DNA of 42,226 bases from an uncultured Clostridia bacterium (lineage in GTDB: Bacteria > Bacillota > Clostridia > Oscillospirales > CAG-272): assembly GCA_944384585.1 (NCBI GenBank), contig CALWTY010000018.1:1-42226 (forward strand), in the 5' to 3' direction. The position numbers were made by a program, and so were the translations under genes. Positions 39,547 to 42,226 of this stretch are shown here, in pieces. The notes beneath the pieces are model-generated. The model searched no databases. It had not been told where the DNA came from and worked only from the letters and a program-made list of their open reading frames with translations. Numbering within the stretch: the stretch's first letter is position 1; each line of letters begins with the position of its first letter.

Positions 39547-41592
39547 TTATTTGGTGCTGACGATCAGCTGCTGGGAATCGTTGTCGAAGAGCACGCCGGT
39601 CGCGGAGGCGATGTCGTCGCGGTTGAAGTCGGGGTGGATGGAGATGGTGTCGCCTTCGTTGAGCCAGCCGGAGGAGGCCGTGTAGCCGCCCTCCGCAAGC
39701 AGATTGCCGGAGGCGTCGGTCATCGTGAAGGTGAGGGTCGCGTAGTGAGTCGACCATCTGACTTCGTTTTTGATCGTAAGGTTGATTTTGTAGTCGCCGA
39801 CGGTGATCAGCGGTTCCTTCAGACCGAACTCCAGGGCGATGCTGCCGTTTTCTCCGACGAAGGAGAAGGTGAGCATCTCGCGGGGATTGACGGAGACGGT
39901 AGGCTTAAGACCGGAGACGGTGAAGGCGTGGCTTTCCTCGAAGAAGATGCCGTATTCCGTCGCGATGCGCTCCAGCTCATAGCTGCCGGTGCGGGAATCG
40001 AAGGTGACGGATTTGCCGTTGGCTTCGATGTTATAGAAATCGTTCGAGCGGTATTCGACGGTGAAGAGGTTGGCGCCCTGCGCATTCGCGACGACAATGG
40101 TCAGCGAGCAGTTTCTGGACCAGCCTTCGACTTCGAGGGTGGGGGTCAGCTTGAAGGTATAGCCGCCGACGGTGTAGACCTCTTCGGTGACCGTCATGTC
40201 GAGCATTCCGTAGCCCTCATAGCCGCTGAAGACGACATTGAGACGGTCGAAGGGCTTGGGATCGACGGGGGCTTCCAGCCCGTTGACGGTGATGCCGAAG
40301 GTGGCGGGGAGTGTGATGCCGTAGTCTGCCTCCAGCGCGGATTCATCGGTGCTGAGCTCGAAGGTGATGGTGTCGCCGTTGGCGAAGGAACGGGTCTTGT
40401 CGGCAGTGTAGCGGAGGCTGCGGAGCGTGTTGCCGGCAGCGTCGCAGACCTCAAGGGTCACAAGGCAGCGGTTATTGCTCGTGTCGGGCAGGAGTTTCAC
40501 GATATAATCGGAGATCTGAACGCCGCTCTGAGAGGCCTCCAGCGCGATGCTGCCGTAGCCGCTGAAGCCGGAGAAGGTGGGATTGAGATGCTCGGAGGGA
40601 TCGAAGAGCGTCAGCCGGGTCAGCCCCGATACGGTATATTCGACGGGAGCTTCCGGGATGCTCAGGCCGACCGATTCCGCGAGCGCACGGTTGATCTCGG
40701 CGGGATCGCCGGCGGAGCAGAGGAGCTTGTCGCCCTCCGAAAGGGCACCTGCCTTGTTCAGACGGTAGTAGAGGGTGTGGAGGACGTACTTATCCTCGTT
40801 GCGGATGATCATCAGACGGAAGCCGTCCCCTGTCGACTCGTAGCGGGAGGAATAGCCGGTCTCCCCGATCGGGGTATCGCCGGCGGGGACCTTGACCTCG
40901 GCATAGCCGTAGCCGGAGTAGCCGGAGAAGCTGATCGTGACCTGCTCGGTGGGGTTGATCGCCACGGGCTCGGTCAGCCCCTTGACCTTGATCTCGTCCT
41001 TCCGGAGCTTGAGCTTGATGTCGTAGGTCTTTTCGAGATCCGGGATCAGAGGCGTATATTTGACGGTGATCTTGTCGCCGTTTGAGAGATAGGCGGAATC
41101 GTAGGAGAAGGACACGTTCACAAGATGGCGCAGGGAGACGGATTGGAAGATCTGGTCGGCAAGTGCGCCGAGGATGGAATCGTCAAGCTCCGGCTTTTTC
41201 TTGCGGAAGACCTTGTCGTCAAGTTTGGCAAGCGCCTCCTCGTCCCACTTGACGGAGGGGGTGGCGTAGCCGTTGCAGCCGGTATAGACGATATCGAAAT
41301 AGTTGTCGATATAGACGGTCTTCGGACCGGACAGCAGGACGATGAGAAGAATGATCCCGATCAGGACGACGGCGGCGGCCGCGGCCGTGAGGATCAGATT
41401 GCGCTTGACGGAAAAGAACTGCCTGAGGGGAGAGGGGGCGGCGGGAATCGGTGCGTAGGGCGGCACTCCGCCGTTTGCCTGCGAGACGTCGCCGGGCTGA
41501 GGGGCGGCAGAGGCGTTGTGTACGGGGGTGCCGCACTGATCGCAGAACGAGGCGTCGTCCGGCATTTTGGCGCCGCATTTTTGACAGAACAT
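39547..41592 (-). CDS. zinc-ribbon membrane protein with extracellular SGYxGYG repeats
   Basis: A 681-residue protein. It opens with a cytoplasmic zinc ribbon (MFCQKCGAKMPDDASFCDQC), followed by a Pro/Ala linker, one membrane helix (LILTAAAAAVVLIGIILLIV), then a large extracellular region. That region repeats a beta-module about five times, marked by FSGYSGYG, FSGFSGYG, FSGYEGYG, a weaker FVGENGS and an initial YTGCNGYA. Each repeat is preceded by a V.GL....P segment. The ATG at 41592 follows AAGGAGA by seven bases. Zinc-ribbon plus single-helix proteins are common in Clostridia and poorly understood; surface sensing or envelope binding is a guess. Confidence 0.85.
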   Translation of the reverse strand: MFCQKCGAKMPDDASFCDQCGTPVHNASAAPQPGDVSQANGGVPPYAPIPAAPSPLRQFFSVKRNLILTAAAAAVVLIGIILLIVLLSGPKTVYIDNYFDIVYTGCNGYATPSVKWDEEALAKLDDKVFRKKKPELDDSILGALADQIFQSVSLRHLVNVSFSYDSAYLSNGDKITVKYTPLIPDLEKTYDIKLKLRKDEIKVKGLTEPVAINPTEQVTISFSGYSGYGYAEVKVPAGDTPIGETGYSSRYESTGDGFRLMIIRNEDKYVLHTLYYRLNKAGALSEGDKLLCSAGDPAEINRALAESVGLSIPEAPVEYTVSGLTRLTLFDPSEHLNPTFSGFSGYGSIALEASQSGVQISDYIVKLLPDTSNNRCLVTLEVCDAAGNTLRSLRYTADKTRSFANGDTITFELSTDESALEADYGITLPATFGITVNGLEAPVDPKPFDRLNVVFSGYEGYGMLDMTVTEEVYTVGGYTFKLTPTLEVEGWSRNCSLTIVVANAQGANLFTVEYRSNDFYNIEANGKSVTFDSRTGSYELERIATEYGIFFEESHAFTVSGLKPTVSVNPREMLTFSFVGENGSIALEFGLKEPLITVGDYKINLTIKNEVRWSTHYATLTFTMTDASGNLLAEGGYTASSGWLNEGDTISIHPDFNRDDIASATGVLFDNDSQQLIVSTK

Positions 41593-41765
41593 AGAGATTC
41601 TCCTTGCTGAAAAGATTTGGACACTCAATACCATTATTATAGATGTCCCGGGCTGAAAATGCAAGTGCTTTTTTCAAATCGAAAGGGGATTTGTCGATTT
41701 TTGTCATGATTATACAAAAGAAGGGGGCGGCTGCCGAACCGGCGCGGGCGCTTTCTTTTTTCGGC

Positions 41766-42226
41766 GTCCGCCTGCCCGATTCGCCGTCGGCTTTTGCACC
41801 CCACTGCCGCAGGCCTCCGTGTCCGCGCTTTCATGCTTTCGCCCGCACCGATCTTCTCCGAAGCGGGATTTTCGCATCCTTGACCGTCTGCCCGCTCCGA
41901 CTTTTGCGCCCACCGCCGCAGGCCTCCGCGCCCGCGCTTTCATGCTTTCGCCCGCACCGATCTTCTCCGAAGCGGGATTTTCGCATCCTTGACCGTCTGC
42001 CCGCTCCGACTTTTGCGCCCACCGCCGCAGGCCTCCGCGCCCGCGCTTTCATGCTTTCGCCCGCACCGATCTTCTCCGAAGCGGGATTTTCGCATCCTTG
42101 ACCGTCTGCCCGCTCCGACTTTTGCGCCCACCGCCGCAGGCCTCCGCGCCCGCGCTTTCATGCTTTCGCCCGCACCGATCTTCTCCGAAGCGGGATTTTC
42201 GCATCCTTGACCGTCTGCCCGCTCCG
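41766..42226. repeat. 109-bp tandem repeat array, about four copies, running off the window
   Basis: The landmark CTTTTGC recurs at 41791, 41901, 42010 and 42119, giving periods of 110, 109 and 109 bases. The last three copies are essentially identical over the visible length; the first is diverged (CACCCCA for CGCCCA), and a poor partial copy starts near 41766. The period is not a multiple of three, so all frames on the minus strand stay open without coding for a recognisable protein. There are no unique spacers. The array starts about 175 bases upstream of the zinc-ribbon gene; 41593-41765 holds nothing recognised. Confidence 0.93.

Noticed and set aside
39445..41085. A 546-codon plus-strand frame opposite the zinc-ribbon repeat protein.
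   Set aside because: It is antisense to a well-supported gene and merely mirrors its repeats.
41766..42226. Coding potential of the 109-bp array (Arg/Ala/Gly-rich frames with several ATG starts).
   Set aside because: The period is not a multiple of three, so frames rotate from unit to unit. No ribosome-binding sites or recognisable protein are present.

Overview
The window comes from a high-GC, endospore-forming member of the Bacillota (class Clostridia). It holds three spore loci: a cotJABC coat operon, a gpr-spoIIP pair and a SigH-like sigma factor. It also holds families typical of gut and anaerobic Clostridia, namely DUF4364, DUF1836, DUF815, DUF4340/GldG and several Gfo/Idh/MocA sugar oxidoreductases. 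No species can be named from the sequence alone. No rRNA, tRNA or CRISPR array was seen.

Layout. (a) 1-1151: the right end of an A+T-rich integrated element, carrying the C-terminal part of a large serine recombinase. It abuts and interrupts cotJC after about 64 codons; the intact cotJB and cotJA follow. (b) 1.8-5.8 kb, minus strand: yhbY, a DUF815 ATPase, a small membrane protein, spoIIP and gpr. (c) 5.9-9.8 kb, plus strand: an orphan oligopeptide-type binding lipoprotein behind a promoter and terminator-like leader, DUF4364, a SigH-like sigma factor and a zinc-ribbon protein. (d) 9.76-15.75 kb, an accessory region full of damage: a 29-bp tandem repeat and a remnant of a response-regulator gene (the full gene is at 35.4 kb), a broken sugar-binding protein, a GH36-like lipoprotein, and two paralogous surface proteins, each one A short in a poly-A run, separated by a MITE-like element. 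(e) 15.76-20.4 kb: a SemiSWEET/LysR divergent pair, then two sugar oxidoreductases divergent from an AraC regulator.

(f) 20.4-25.2 kb, minus strand: a Gld-type ABC exporter (ATPase, permease, GldG, DUF4340). (g) 26.2-31.2 kb, plus strand: a tightly overlapping MarR-led operon with an AI-2E-family permease, a CDP-alcohol phosphatidyltransferase, a CrtO-like acyltransferase, an MGDG-synthase-type glycosyltransferase and a PAP2 enzyme. This looks like a membrane glycolipid pathway. (h) 31.2-35.4 kb, plus strand: a sugar operon of oxidoreductase, TIM-barrel isomerase, alpha/beta hydrolase and a second oxidoreductase. (i) 35.4-38.5 kb, minus strand: a response regulator with a degenerate receiver, acyl-ACP thioesterase, class II aldolase and DUF1836. 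(j) 38.6-42.2 kb: an SGNH hydrolase, a zinc-ribbon membrane protein with extracellular repeats, and a 109-bp tandem array running off the window.

Most notable are the cotJC interruption, which resembles developmentally excised skin-type elements, and the lipid operon. Also notable are repeated tandem duplications of gene 3' ends, the paired A-run frameshifts, and the TA-flanked MITE candidate.
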